A DNA stretch of 52,729 nt, taken from NCBI GenBank assembly GCA_017984895.1, contig JAGNYO010000012.1, forward strand, positions 1 to 52,729. The letters are read 5' to 3'. The notes beneath the pieces are model-generated. The model was not told the origin of the DNA, ran no database searches, and saw only the letters and a program-made list of their open reading frames with translations. Position 1 is the stretch's first letter; each line of letters starts with the position of its first letter. The DNA is from Sphingobium sp. GTDB lineage: Bacteria; Pseudomonadota; Alphaproteobacteria; Sphingomonadales; Sphingomonadaceae. Made by a program: the position numbers and the translations under genes. This document shows positions 52,615-52,729 of this stretch, in pieces.

Positions 52615-52729
52615 ATGCCTCAGATAGCCCAGTTGGCCGCGACCTACAGCTCCCAGATTTTCTGGCTGCTGCTGACGTTCGGCTTCGTGTTCTTCGTGAT
52701 CGGCCTGGGCATGGTGCCCAAGGTGCAAT
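52615..52729 (+). CDS. ATP synthase F0 subunit b or b' (partial, cut by the window edge)
   Basis: From ATG 52615 the first residues are MPQIAQLAATYSSQIFWLLL, continuing TFGFVFFVIGLGMVPKVQ to the edge. This is the N-terminal membrane anchor of a b-type stator subunit; the QIFWLxLTF motif fits alphaproteobacterial b'. Only 38 codons are present, so b and b' cannot be told apart with certainty. Confidence 0.85.
   Translation, partial: MPQIAQLAATYSSQIFWLLLTFGFVFFVIGLGMVPKVQ

Overview
The window looks like chromosomal DNA of a GC-rich alphaproteobacterium, most likely from the order Sphingomonadales. This rests on gene content and order (uracil-DNA glycosylase / lytic transglycosylase / moaB; trpF-trpB-trpA-accD-folC; atpI-atpB-atpE-atpF), on the many 4-base ATGA/GTGA overlaps, and on the short GC-rich palindromic repeats between genes. 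The genus cannot be set from the sequence alone. No rRNA, tRNA, CRISPR array or prophage was seen, and no gap between genes exceeds about 260 bases.

Region 1 (1-9040) is the accessory part. The 5' end of an IS5-like transposase runs off the left edge. Its apparent outer end lies about 55 bases before a six-gene same-strand set: type I secretion ABC ATPase with a degenerate C39-like domain, HlyD-type adaptor, Sel1-repeat protein, GT2-like glycosyltransferase, GT4-like glycosyltransferase and PAPS-type sulfotransferase. The first five genes overlap at every junction. No substrate gene or TolC-like outer-membrane gene is visible. My best inference is a locus that sugar-modifies, and perhaps sulfates, a protein and exports it in one step.

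Region 2 (9054-24687) is mostly housekeeping. It holds moaB, a soluble lytic transglycosylase and a UDG-like gene on the minus strand. On the plus strand come ETF-ubiquinone oxidoreductase, a TPR protein, ispE, an N-formylglutamate amidohydrolase-like gene, ilvD, a fused NAD(P)HX epimerase/dehydratase, an RNA m5U methyltransferase, hisI and a small lipoprotein. It closes with a LiuR-like MerR regulator and an acyl-CoA dehydrogenase. A perfect palindrome sits inside the predicted promoter of the MerR gene.

Region 3 (24688-40320) holds cysK with an MFS transporter, a UvrD/PcrA helicase, a secreted Pro/Ser-rich protein, rsmD with an RsuA/RluB-type pseudouridine synthase, and an AmpG-like permease. 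It then has the minus-strand block lapA-pyrF-GNAT followed by trpF-trpB-trpA-accD-folC, and a small periplasmic TonB-C protein. Two places carry paired REP-like palindromes.

Region 4 (40579-52729) has two divergent chemoreceptors: a membrane MCP ending in a WxxF-type tail, and a soluble globin-coupled sensor. After these come purB, a secreted EF-hand protein, radC, a ydbH-ynbE-ydbL-type envelope lipid transport operon, and the start of the F0 part of the ATP synthase operon (atpI, atpB, atpE, partial atpF/b').
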